From positions 1-17,478 of the forward strand of contig JAISDL010000099.1 in the NCBI GenBank assembly GCA_031264825.1: 17,478 bases of DNA. Direction: 5' to 3'. The notes beneath the pieces were generated by a model. It saw only the letters and a program-made list of their open reading frames with translations. It was not told the DNA's origin and made no database searches. The position numbers were made by a program, and so were the translations under genes. This document shows positions 7,478 to 14,602 of this stretch, piece after piece. Source of the stretch: Accumulibacter sp. GTDB lineage: Bacteria; Pseudomonadota; Gammaproteobacteria; Burkholderiales; Rhodocyclaceae. Every line of letters begins with the position of its first letter. Positions within the stretch are counted from its first letter, which is position 1.

Positions 7478-8160
7478 TCGTCGTCTTCGTCGATCCCGAA
7501 CACCCCGCCGTCGACCAGATCCGCGTAGCTCGACAATTCTTCCGAACCGTCTTCAAAGTGCGCGATCGCGTTATCCAGCCAGTATTCAAACCAATCGAAG
7601 AAACCGAAAGGCTCGTCGGTTTCCGGGTCGAGGATCGGGAACGCGCCCGCCTCGTTCGCCAGGTCGAGGAACCACACGTTCCCCGCCTCGGCGCCCTTGA
7701 CGACGAGTACGGAGTACATCCCGCAACCTTCGTGCGAAAGATAGCTGATGCCGCTGCTCGCCATCTCGAAATATTCGTCGAAGATTCGTTCGCCGGTTTC
7801 TTCCGCCTCGTCTTCGGGCATATTCTCGGTGATCGTCTCGACCTCTTCATAGACGTCGGAGAAGTAAAGCGGTTCCTCAAAAGGGAAAGGCTCGGCGGGG
7901 TCAATGACGTTATCGTCGCTGTCTTCGAGCGCCATCAGCCCGTAAAACGGTCCCGCGCCGCCGTTGCCGACGTGCAGAAGGTATTGACGGTATTCTTCCG
8001 GCAAGCGGAGATCGTATCTGGACTCGAAGGCTTCCGCCTCTTTCTCGGTCAGCTTCGGTTCGAACTTGTACTTGTGGTCGTCCGCGCCGAATATCTCGTA
8101 GCGCGCATCGAGTTTTGCCAGCCGCTTCAGTTTTTTTTGAATCGTTTCAAGCCGTGTCAT
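7474..8160 (-). CDS. SMI1/KNR4 (SUKH) family protein
   Basis: 228 residues. The SUKH signature is clear: LTEKEAEAFESRYDLRLPEEYRQYLL (37-62) followed by HVGNGGAGPFYGLMAL (63-78), then NVWFLDLANEAGAFPI (161-176) and a GFFDWFEYWLDNAI helix (186-199). It is strongly acidic, with an Asp-rich C-terminus, and has no signal peptide, so it is cytoplasmic. GGAGGA about 9 nt upstream supports the start. SUKH proteins often act as immunity proteins against polymorphic or contact-dependent toxins, but many bacterial copies are solitary with no known role. No toxin gene is adjacent here; the neighbours are copZ (42 bp upstream) and motA. Family assignment is firm, function open. Confidence 0.88.
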   Translation of the reverse strand: MTRLETIQKKLKRLAKLDARYEIFGADDHKYKFEPKLTEKEAEAFESRYDLRLPEEYRQYLLHVGNGGAGPFYGLMALEDSDDNVIDPAEPFPFEEPLYFSDVYEEVETITENMPEDEAEETGERIFDEYFEMASSGISYLSHEGCGMYSVLVVKGAEAGNVWFLDLANEAGAFPILDPETDEPFGFFDWFEYWLDNAIAHFEDGSEELSSYADLVDGGVFGIDEDDD

Positions 8161-8202
8161 CGCAAGCGATCCTCCATTGTTTGACTCTCTCTCCGAGGGT
8201 TT

Positions 8203-8409
8203 TCAGATGACGTCGAAACCCGCCTCCTCCACCGCTCCCTTGAACTGCGCGACCCCGACCCGCACCGGGTCGAAAGCGATTTCCGCCTGCTTTTTTTCGA
8301 GCGAAACGGACACGTGCTCGACGCCCGGCAGGACTCGCAAAACGTTCGTGACGCTTTTCACGCAACCCTGACAACTCATTCCTTCGATATGAATAATCGT
8401 CTTTTCCAT
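8203..8409 (-). CDS. copZ: CopZ-like copper chaperone (heavy-metal-associated domain)
   Basis: 68 residues, a single HMA domain with the metal-binding loop GMSCQGC (10-16; Cys13 and Cys16) and the typical pattern of GVEHVSVSLEKKQAEIAFDP. Such proteins bind Cu(I) in the cytoplasm and hand it to the N-terminal domains of a CopA ATPase. The gene starts 3 bp after the copA stop codon. Its ribosome-binding site, AAGGAG (8416-8421), lies within the last two sense codons of copA, so the pair is almost certainly cotranscribed and translationally coupled. Confidence 0.93.
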   Translation of the reverse strand: MEKTIIHIEGMSCQGCVKSVTNVLRVLPGVEHVSVSLEKKQAEIAFDPVRVGVAQFKGAVEEAGFDVI

Positions 8410-8412
8410 CTT

Positions 8413-10842
8413 TCACTCCTTTTGCAGCCCTTCACCCTCGAACGCCCGCCATCGCTTGAGCAGCAGTGAATTCGATACGACCGACACCGAACTCATCGCC
8501 ATCGCCGCGCCGGCGATCACCGGATTCAACAAGCCGAACGCGGCGAGCGGGATTCCGAGAAGATTGTAAATGAAAGCCCAAAAAAGATTTTGCCTGATTT
8601 TCGCAAGCGTCGCCTTTGAGAGCCGAATCGCGTCGACGACGCCGAGCGGATCGCCGCGAACCAAGGTGACGTCGGCGACGCTGACGGCCGAATCCGAACC
8701 GGCGCCCATCGCAAAACCGACGTCGGCGGCCGCAAGCGCCGGAGTATCGTTGATGCCGTCGCCGACCATTCCGACGCAGTTTCCCTCGACCGCCCTGAGC
8801 GCGCCGATTTCACGCGACTTCTCCGCGGGGGAGACGCCCGCGCGGAACTCGACGATCCCGGCCTGTTCGGCAATCGCCGCCGCCGCGACGCGATTGTCGC
8901 CGGTCAACATCACGACCCGGATTCCCATCGCCCGAAGCCTCGCCACGGCGACTCGAGACGTTTCACGGATCGGGTCGCTCATCGCCATGAGCGCGAGCGG
9001 ACGCGCGCCGTCCTCGACGAGCGCTGCGACGATTTTCCCACTTCCTCGCCAAAGATTCATCTCTTTTTCCGGGAAATCGACCCCGGAGAACCACTCCGGC
9101 GAACCTAGGCGCAGGTGCCGGCCCGCGACGACGCCCTCGATTCCGCTCCCCGGATGCGCGCGGAAATCCTCGACCGCCGGCGGCGCGCACCCCGTCTCGT
9201 CGGCACGCCGCAACACCGCTTTGGCGAGCGGGTGTTCCGAGCCGCTTTCCAGACCCGCCGCGAGGAAAAGCGCGCGTTCCGCGTCGACTTCGGGTGCAAG
9301 CGGCAAAAAATCGGTGATGCGCGGGTCGCCGCGCGTCAGCGTACCGGTCTTGTCGAGCGCGAGGACATTGATCGTCCCGGCGCACTCGAGCGCGGCGGCG
9401 TTCTTGATCAGGATGCCGGCGGACGCGCCGCGCCCCGTCCCGACCATGATCGCCGTCGGCGTCGCAAGCCCGAGCGCGCACGGACACGCGATCACGAGAA
9501 CGGCGACGGCGTTGATGAGCGCCTGACTGAAAACACCGTCGCGTACCCACCAGAACGTGAAAGTCAGTACCGCCAGAACGCAGACGATCGGGACAAAAAC
9601 GGCCGAGATGCGATCCGCGAGCCGCTGCACGGGCGCTTTCGAACCCTGCGCCTCGGCGACGAGGCGGATGATCCCGGAAAGCAGCGTCGACGCGCCGACG
9701 CCCGTCGCGCGGCAGCGCAGCAGGCCCTCGCCGTTGACGGTTGCGGCGAAAACCCGGTCGCCGGTCTGCTTGGCGACCGGGAGGCTCTCGCCGGTCAGCA
9801 TCGCCTCGTTGACGCTCGAAACTCCGTCGACGACGTCACCGTCGACGGGAAGGCTCTCGCCGGGACGGACGATGAAAATGTCGCCGACATTCAACAACTC
9901 CGCGTCGATTTCGACCGTTCGGCCGTCGCGCTCGACGCGCGCGATCTTCGGCTGGAGCCGGACGAGCGATTCGATCGCCTCCAAGGTTCTCGCTTTGGCC
10001 CCGCCTTCGAGCCGCCGACCGAGCAAGACGAGCGTGACGACCGCCGCCGAGGCCTCGAAGTAAACGGGCAGGTCGTGGCGCGATCCGAGTGTGACGAAGG
10101 CGCTGAAAAAGAACGCCGCGCTCGTCCCGATCGCAACGAGCGCGTCCATATTCGCGCCGCCGCCGCGAACGGACTTCCACGCACCGTCGTAAAACCGCGC
10201 GCCGAACCAGAACTGCACCGGCGCCGCCAGGAGCATCTGGACCCAGCGCGGCAGAAAATCGTGATTCATCGACTCCGCACCCGTCATCACGAACATCTGC
10301 GCGACGAGCGGCAAGGTCAGGAGCGCGGCAAAGAGAAAATCGCGCTGCTCGCGCCGGAAAATCTCGCGCCGCCTCGCTTTTTCCTCCTCACGTGAAGCGC
10401 CCTCGACACGCCGCGCCCCAAAGCCCGCGCGCGTGATCGCGGCGAGAATTTCGTCCTCGTCGGCAAGCCCCGGCGAATAACGCAGACGCACCCGCTCCGA
10501 CGCGAGATTGACGGCGGCCTCGACGCCCGGAATCTTTTGAAGAACGCGCTCGATCCGCACCGCGCACGCCGCGCACGTCATCCCCTCGACGGCGATTTCG
10601 AGCGTCAGCGGCAAAACGGAATACCCCGCCGCCTCGATGCGTTTCACGACCTCATTCGGCGTCGTCCGATCGGAAAGCAATTCGACGCGCGCACGCTCGG
10701 AAGCCAGGTTGACGCTCGCCTCGACATCCGGCAAACGCCCGAGCGCCTTCTCGATCCGCGCCGCGCACGCCGCGCACGTCATCCCGCCGAGCGGAAGGTC
10801 GAGCACCCGGAAAACACGTTTCGATGAAAGCGCCTCGGTCAT
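8413..10842 (-). CDS. copA: Copper-exporting P1B-type ATPase CopA
   Basis: 809 residues. It has two N-terminal HMA domains, each with GMTCAAC (20-26 and 87-93), then the membrane and catalytic parts of a P1B-1 ATPase. These include TGES (350-353), the transmembrane CPC (453-455), DKTGT with phosphorylated Asp497, SEHPL (535-539) and GDGIND (694-699). YN (759-760) lies in the next-to-last helix and MAMSS (781-785) in the last. CPC plus the YN and MxxSS residues specify Cu(I). It pumps Cu(I) from cytoplasm to periplasm. It is partnered with copZ, 3 bp downstream. No copper regulator such as CueR lies next to it, and no strong promoter is seen in the repeat-filled gap upstream. Confidence 0.96.
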   Translation of the reverse strand: MTEALSSKRVFRVLDLPLGGMTCAACAARIEKALGRLPDVEASVNLASERARVELLSDRTTPNEVVKRIEAAGYSVLPLTLEIAVEGMTCAACAVRIERVLQKIPGVEAAVNLASERVRLRYSPGLADEDEILAAITRAGFGARRVEGASREEEKARRREIFRREQRDFLFAALLTLPLVAQMFVMTGAESMNHDFLPRWVQMLLAAPVQFWFGARFYDGAWKSVRGGGANMDALVAIGTSAAFFFSAFVTLGSRHDLPVYFEASAAVVTLVLLGRRLEGGAKARTLEAIESLVRLQPKIARVERDGRTVEIDAELLNVGDIFIVRPGESLPVDGDVVDGVSSVNEAMLTGESLPVAKQTGDRVFAATVNGEGLLRCRATGVGASTLLSGIIRLVAEAQGSKAPVQRLADRISAVFVPIVCVLAVLTFTFWWVRDGVFSQALINAVAVLVIACPCALGLATPTAIMVGTGRGASAGILIKNAAALECAGTINVLALDKTGTLTRGDPRITDFLPLAPEVDAERALFLAAGLESGSEHPLAKAVLRRADETGCAPPAVEDFRAHPGSGIEGVVAGRHLRLGSPEWFSGVDFPEKEMNLWRGSGKIVAALVEDGARPLALMAMSDPIRETSRVAVARLRAMGIRVVMLTGDNRVAAAAIAEQAGIVEFRAGVSPAEKSREIGALRAVEGNCVGMVGDGINDTPALAAADVGFAMGAGSDSAVSVADVTLVRGDPLGVVDAIRLSKATLAKIRQNLFWAFIYNLLGIPLAAFGLLNPVIAGAAMAMSSVSVVSNSLLLKRWRAFEGEGLQKE

Positions 10843-10900
10843 ACGGACATTATCCCGGATTCCGGGGGCAGAAGACAGGGGACAGAGGACAGATCAGTTA

Positions 10901-10919
10901 CCGGCGGCGTTGCCGCCGG
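10901..10919. repeat. Perfect hairpin, 8-bp GC stem
   Basis: CCGGCGGC, a 3-nt loop (GTT), then GCCGCCGG, perfectly paired. There is no T-run on either side, so it is not a canonical intrinsic terminator. It is part of the repeat island upstream of copA. Confidence 0.6.
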
Positions 10920-10999
10920 AGAAAAATCCACGAGGCGGGCAAGATGCCCACACTCCCAGAGTATAGGTTGGGGTGAGCGGAGCGATGCCCAACGTCTCG

Positions 11000-11016
11000 C
11001 TTGCGCGAAGCGCAAG
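11000..11016. repeat. Perfect hairpin, 7-bp stem with GAA loop
   Basis: CTTGCGC, GAA, GCGCAAG: perfectly self-complementary arms around a 3-nt loop, directly after the GTTGGG/CCCAAC hairpin. It is another unit of the island. Confidence 0.6.
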
Positions 11017-11024
11017 CCACTTCA

Positions 11025-11162
11025 GGGATCAGGGATCAGAAGACAAGAACCGCGAAACACGCGAAAAACGCGAAAAAATAAATACAGACCTTTCGCGTCT
11101 TTCGCGCCTTTCGCGGTTGAAATCGGTTTTCATCTGTCTCCTGTCTCCTGTCTCCTGATCCC
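11025..11162. repeat. Long imperfect inverted repeat with CGCGAAA/TTTCGCG arms
   Basis: The left arm starts with GGGATCAG (twice, 11025-11032 and 11032-11039) and continues AACCGCGAAA (11048-11057) with further GCGAAA words. The right arm mirrors this with three TTTCGCG words ending TTTCGCGGTT (11109-11118), and closes with CTGTCTC x3 and CTGATCCC (11155-11162). The central turn is an A/T-rich stretch near 11075-11085. The stop codon of the Zn/Cd ATPase (11130-11132) lies inside the right arm. It could act as an RNA hairpin at the ends of both transcripts. Confidence 0.6.
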
Positions 11163-13436
11163 AAGCCCGTTGGCGACGACGAGAAGGCTCGTCCCGACGT
11201 CGGCGAAGACGGCCATCCACATCGTCGCGTGTCCTGTGAAGGTCAGCGCGAAAAACGCCGCTTTCACGCCGAGCGCAAAGACGAGGTTCTGGACGAGGAC
11301 TGCGTGCGTCGCGCGCGAGAGCCGGATAAAGCGCGGAATCTTTCTGAGGTCGTCGTCGATCAGCGCGACGTCGGCCGTTTCGACCGCCGCGTCGCTCCCG
11401 CCGCCGGCCATGGCGAAGCCGATATGCGCTCCGGCGAGCGCGGGCGCGTCGTTGATCCCGTCGCCTGCCATCCCGACGCGCGTTTTTGACGCCAGATTTT
11501 CCACGATCTTCAATTTGTCTTCGGGTAAAAGCGCGGCGCGAAAGTCGTCGACGCCCGAGCGTTCGGCGACGACCCGCGCCGTATGTTCGTTGTCGCCGGT
11601 CAGCATGATCGTTTTGACGCCGAGCGCCTTGAGTTCGACGATCGCTTCGATACTGCTGTCCTTCAGGGCGTCGGCGACGGCAAAGAGTCCCTGAACCCTG
11701 TCGCCGACGAGCGCGACGACCGTTTTGCCCTGCGATTCCAGGCGAAGGAAGTTTTTCTCGACCTCGCTGCTCGCTCCAAGGTCGCCGGCGGGCGTTTCGA
11801 TCGCCTCGAACGTGCGTCGGTTGCCGAGCCGCCATTGCCTCCCTTCGATGACACCGCTGACGCCCTGTCCGGGAATCGCCGTAAACGCGTCGACGTCGTA
11901 CAACGCGACCCCGCGCGCGGCGGCGTGCTCAGCGATCGCCCGCGATACGGGGTGATCCGAACGCGCGGCCAGACTCGCCGCGAGCGCGAACGCGCGTTCC
12001 GCGTCGAGGTCGCCGACCGCGACGGAGTCCGTCAGAACCGGTCTGCCGTGGGTGAGCGTTCCGGTCTTGTCGAGCGCGAGGCATTCGAGCAGACGCCCTT
12101 GTTCGAGAAAAACGCCGCCCTTGATCAGAATTCCGTGACGCGCGGCGGCGGTCATTCCGCTGACGATCGCCACAGGCGTCGAAATCACGAGCGCGCAGGG
12201 ACACCCGACGACCAAGAGGACGAGCGCGGTGTAGATCGATTCGTTCCACGCAAGCCCCATAAGGAGCGGCGGGACGACGGCGGTCAGAAAAGCGACCAGA
12301 AAAACGGCGGGGGTATAGTATTTTGCGAAGCTTTCGACAAAGCGCTGCATCGGCGCGCGCGTACCTTGCGCTTCTTCGACGGCGTGGATGATCCGCGCGA
12401 GCGTCGAATTCGCGGCCGTTGCCGTGACTTCGAATTCAAAGGAACCCGTTTCGTTGATCGTCCCCGCATAGACCGTGTCGCCGACGCCCTTTTCCACCGG
12501 CATGGCCTCGCCGGTGATCGGCGCTTGGTTGACGGCCGAGGCACCGCGTGTGACGACGCCGTCGAGCGGGATGCGTTCGCCGGGTTTTACGCGCGCCGTG
12601 TCGCCGACGGAGACTCGGCGCGCGTCGGTTTCGACCCACGCGCCTTCGGTGCTTTTTACCGTCGCCGTTTCCGGCGCGAGCGAAAGGAGTTCGCCGATGG
12701 CTTTTCGCGCTCTGTCCAGGGCTTTTGCCTCGATGGCCTCGGCCAGATTGAAAAGCGCCATGACCATCGCGGCTTCGGGGTATTGGCCGATGAAAAGCGC
12801 GCCGGTCACGGCGACGGACATCAATGCGTTGATGTCGAGGTTTCGGTTTTTGACCGCGATCCAGCCTTTTTTGTAGGTATCCAGCCCCCCGAGCGCAACC
12901 GCGGCGATCGCAAAGAGAACGCTCAAGGCAGCGGGAAGCGCGATTCCGCCGACGTTCAAAATTTGCGGGTCGAGGCCGAATGAAAACCCGCGCGCGAATT
13001 CAAAGACTTCGGAGAGTGCCGCGAGGAAAAGCGCGGCGCCGAGCCGCCCCCAAGGGATTTTTGCATCACTGACCGGCTCCCGGCGTTCGTCCGCGTCGAT
13101 TTCTTCAGGCAGCATTCCGATCGAACGCAGCGCGGCGACGATGCTTTCCGTCGAGGGCAAGTTGTGCTCGACGGTCAATGCGCGTTGCAGAAGGTTGAAC
13201 GAAAGCCCCGTGACGCCGTCCATCCCGGAAAACTTTTTTCGGATCAGCGCTTCTTCGACGGGACAGTCCATGTTCGGAATGCGCAGGACGACGCGCCGCG
13301 ACGAGTGGATGTCCGTAGGTTCAGCGGTTTGGGCGGCTTGGACAGTTTCCGCCTTTCCGTGCCGCTTCCCCGCGCACGCGCAACCGCCGCAGGCACCCCC
13401 CGCCGACACGGGATTCAAGATATTTTCAGCGTTCAT
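11130..13436 (-). CDS. zntA: Zn/Cd/Pb-exporting P1B-type ATPase (ZntA/CadA)
   Basis: 768 residues. The N-terminus has a Cys-rich patch (GGACGGCACAGKRHG; Cys16, 19, 21), then an HMA-like domain with NMDCPVEE (55-62), which has one Cys plus acidic residues, as in many proteobacterial Zn/Cd pumps. Catalytic motifs: TGEA (308-311), CPC (412-414), DKTGT with phosphorylated Asp456, SDHPV (493-497) and GDGIND (658-663). Lys725 and Asp746 (FADVGTS) in the last helices match the Zn-binding residues of ZntA, so the substrate is Zn(II)/Cd(II)/Pb(II), not copper. The gene is divergent from the cadR-like regulator, with the shared operator between them and AGGTGA just before the ATG. The last ten residues (GIRRQETGDR) are read from a repeat element and are probably not ancestral. 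The exact metal preference is not decidable; cadA would be an equally good name. Confidence 0.95.
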   Translation of the reverse strand: MNAENILNPVSAGGACGGCACAGKRHGKAETVQAAQTAEPTDIHSSRRVVLRIPNMDCPVEEALIRKKFSGMDGVTGLSFNLLQRALTVEHNLPSTESIVAALRSIGMLPEEIDADERREPVSDAKIPWGRLGAALFLAALSEVFEFARGFSFGLDPQILNVGGIALPAALSVLFAIAAVALGGLDTYKKGWIAVKNRNLDINALMSVAVTGALFIGQYPEAAMVMALFNLAEAIEAKALDRARKAIGELLSLAPETATVKSTEGAWVETDARRVSVGDTARVKPGERIPLDGVVTRGASAVNQAPITGEAMPVEKGVGDTVYAGTINETGSFEFEVTATAANSTLARIIHAVEEAQGTRAPMQRFVESFAKYYTPAVFLVAFLTAVVPPLLMGLAWNESIYTALVLLVVGCPCALVISTPVAIVSGMTAAARHGILIKGGVFLEQGRLLECLALDKTGTLTHGRPVLTDSVAVGDLDAERAFALAASLAARSDHPVSRAIAEHAAARGVALYDVDAFTAIPGQGVSGVIEGRQWRLGNRRTFEAIETPAGDLGASSEVEKNFLRLESQGKTVVALVGDRVQGLFAVADALKDSSIEAIVELKALGVKTIMLTGDNEHTARVVAERSGVDDFRAALLPEDKLKIVENLASKTRVGMAGDGINDAPALAGAHIGFAMAGGGSDAAVETADVALIDDDLRKIPRFIRLSRATHAVLVQNLVFALGVKAAFFALTFTGHATMWMAVFADVGTSLLVVANGLGIRRQETGDR

Positions 13437-13458
13437 GACTCACCTTTTCAGAAGATTT

Positions 13459-13495
13459 TTGACAAGCGTAATGTCTATAGTTACTATAGAGTCAA
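13459..13495. promoter_or_regulatory. Bidirectional MerR-type promoter/operator between zntA and cadR
   Basis: A dyad, TCTATAG-TTA-CTATAGA (13474-13490), has perfect 7-bp arms. On the plus strand it lies within and overlaps a promoter for the regulator: TTGACA (13459-13464), a 20-bp spacer, TATAGA (13485-13490). On the minus strand it sits between TTGACT (13490-13495) and TACGCT (13465-13470), a 19-bp spacer, driving the ATPase. Over-long 19-20 bp spacers with a dyad inside are the hallmark of MerR-family activation, and TTGACTCTATAG resembles known CadR/PbrR/ZntR target sites. The regulator probably both represses its own synthesis and activates the pump when metal binds. Confidence 0.85.
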
Positions 13496-13516
13496 GCAAA
13501 AATTCTTGGAGAAACG

Positions 13517-13984
13517 ATGAAAATTGGCGATATGGCGAAAAAAGCCGGATGCAAGGTCGTGACGATCCGCTATTACGAAAAGGAAGGACTCCTTCTGGAG
13601 CCGGAACGTAGCGACGCAAATTACCGGAGTTACGGTGCGGAGGCGCTCGACCGCCTCGAATTCGTCCTGCACTGCCGGAAGTTCGGGATGAAACTCGACG
13701 AAATCCGTGCTCTACTGTCTTTCAGGGATCACCCGCAACGCGATTGCACCTGGGTGACGGAACTCATCGATTCGCACATCGGCGGCGTCGACGCGCAGAT
13801 CGCTTCGCTCGAACACCTGAAGACGCACCTGGAAGAACTGCGCCACCGCTGCGAAGGCGGCCTCGTCGGCAACGATTGCGGCATCATGCGGAGCCTCGAC
13901 GCCCCGGACGTTTGCGCGTCGTGCGCTTCTTCACACGCCCCGTGCGCGCACAAGGCGCCTGTCTCAAGCGGTCTTGCGGCCTGA
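13517..13984 (+). CDS. cadR: MerR-family Cd/Pb/Zn-responsive regulator (CadR/PbrR type)
   Basis: 155 residues. N-terminal winged helix-turn-helix MKIGDMAKKAGC...TIRYYEKEGLL (1-27), then NYRSY and a dimerisation helix. Metal-sensing cysteines fit the CadR/PbrR pattern: Cys12, Cys77 (RDCTWV) and Cys121 (NDCGIMRSL). Cys112 and a C-terminal tail with Cys133, Cys136, His140, Cys143 and His145 are extra candidate ligands. The protein binds the dyad between itself and the ATPase, distorts the 19-20 bp spacer when it binds Cd, Pb or Zn, and turns on the pump. GGAG (13508-13511) 5 nt before the ATG supports the start. pbrR is an equally plausible name because the metal cannot be told from sequence. 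Confidence 0.92.
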   Translation: MKIGDMAKKAGCKVVTIRYYEKEGLLLEPERSDANYRSYGAEALDRLEFVLHCRKFGMKLDEIRALLSFRDHPQRDCTWVTELIDSHIGGVDAQIASLEHLKTHLEELRHRCEGGLVGNDCGIMRSLDAPDVCASCASSHAPCAHKAPVSSGLAA

Positions 13985-14058
13985 TTCCGACCGTAAAAAT
14001 GATCGGCTTCAGAGCGCGCGGATCGCCCCCAAGGGCAGGAGGTTCGAGAAAATACATC

Positions 14059-14502
14059 ATGGCAAGTGGATTGAAAATATTCAGCCTCTACAAAGTTCAT
14101 CTTGCAGACAAATATTATTTGCTGCGAACTGAACGGCCGAGCTTTTCAAACGCTTCCCAGGATCAGGAAAATCTGGCAAATAGCGCGGAGCGGAACAAAC
14201 GAGAATATATTTTAGGGAAAATTGGAGAAACCCACGGCAAATCCCTCACCGAATTCGATTTCATTGGCGAACTGCAAGGCAATCCAATTGGAGACAGATT
14301 GTATTCCGAAAACGGAAACCCGGAATTGGACATTTACTATCTGGAAACGGAATTTGGACGCCCGTGGATAATCATGGGAAATGCAAATTCCGAAAGAGAT
14401 TTTTTGACAGAACTGGACGATGACGAAGATTTATCGAAACTCAAACCTCTCGGACAAGTCAAACGAATCAAGGCGACATTTGTGACCGAAAACGATTTTT
14501 AG
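14059..14502 (+). CDS. Hypothetical protein, AT-richer than its neighbours
   Basis: 147 residues, not recognised. The ATG at 14059 has AGGAGGT (14037-14043) 15 nt upstream, rather far but strong; the frame is open further upstream only through the antisense-like reading of cadR. The sequence is soluble, acidic and has no signal peptide or membrane helix. It begins MASGLKIFSLYKVHLADKYY, has an Asn/Asp/Glu-rich middle, a possible strand DIYYLETEFGRPWIIMG (about 90-106), and an acidic stretch ELDDDEDLSKL before a basic segment QVKRIKATF. Base composition and codon use are visibly more AT-rich than cadR and the flanking genes, which suggests recent acquisition. Its stop codon abuts the point where the PIN toxin to its right breaks off. 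Function unknown. Confidence 0.65.
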   Translation: MASGLKIFSLYKVHLADKYYLLRTERPSFSNASQDQENLANSAERNKREYILGKIGETHGKSLTEFDFIGELQGNPIGDRLYSENGNPELDIYYLETEFGRPWIIMGNANSERDFLTELDDDEDLSKLKPLGQVKRIKATFVTENDF

Positions 14503-14602
14503 CGTCGGGCGTGGTCACGGCTTTCATGAACGCATGCGCGGAAACGCCGTTCGGCCACAGCGCGGCGGATACGAGGATATTGGTGTCAATCAGACACTTC
14601 AT
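14468..14602 (-). pseudogene. Truncated PIN-domain toxin (VapC-like)
   Basis: The frame starts at an ATG that overlaps the antitoxin stop by 4 nt (ATGA) and reads MKCLIDTNILVSAALWPNGV then SAHAFMKAVTTPDA. This is the start of a PIN ribonuclease domain with the first catalytic Asp6 (LIDTN). Homology ends at about residue 34 (14503); the next ten codons are antisense to the neighbouring hypothetical gene and end in TGA at 14468. A PIN toxin normally has about 130-150 residues and needs three or four acidic residues, so this copy cannot be active. The break coincides with the end of the AT-richer gene, which points to an insertion or deletion event that removed the rest of the toxin. Confidence 0.8.

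Larger units (their letters stand above)
10861..11162. repeat. Intergenic repeat island between the two metal ATPases
   Basis: About 300 bp of non-coding sequence made of short palindromes and degenerate tandem words. It opens with CAGAAGACAG (10869-10878) and related GGGACAG/AGGACAG words, then holds several hairpins. These are 10901-10919 (8-bp stem), GGGCA/TGCCC (10937-10949), GTTGGG/CCCAAC (10967-10993), 11000-11016 (7-bp stem) and the long stem 11025-11162. It ends with three copies of CTGTCTC and then CTGATCCC. Its outer ends are roughly inverted relative to each other, as at 1282-1403. It resembles REP/BIME-like intergenic repeats. It fills the gap upstream of copA and reaches into the 3' end of the Zn/Cd ATPase gene. 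No ORF with protein-like content is seen in it. Confidence 0.7.

Noticed and set aside
9115..10395. Long plus-strand open frame opposite copA
   Set aside because: Antisense shadow of copA; Arg/Asp/Glu-rich with no recognisable motif or start signals.
10849..10854. GATAAT just upstream of copA as a -10 element
   Set aside because: No matching -35 at the right spacing, and it would leave almost no leader or ribosome-binding site.
10901..10919. GC-rich hairpin as an intrinsic terminator
   Set aside because: No U-tract follows on either strand and it sits among other palindromes.
11134..11162. CTGTCTC tandem repeats as a CRISPR-like or microsatellite array
   Set aside because: The units are 7 bp, directly adjacent, without spacers, and there are only three. 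They belong to the intergenic repeat island.
11583..12983. Long plus-strand open frame opposite the Zn/Cd ATPase
   Set aside because: Antisense shadow of a gene with all P-type ATPase motifs; composition is typical of reversed coding sequence.
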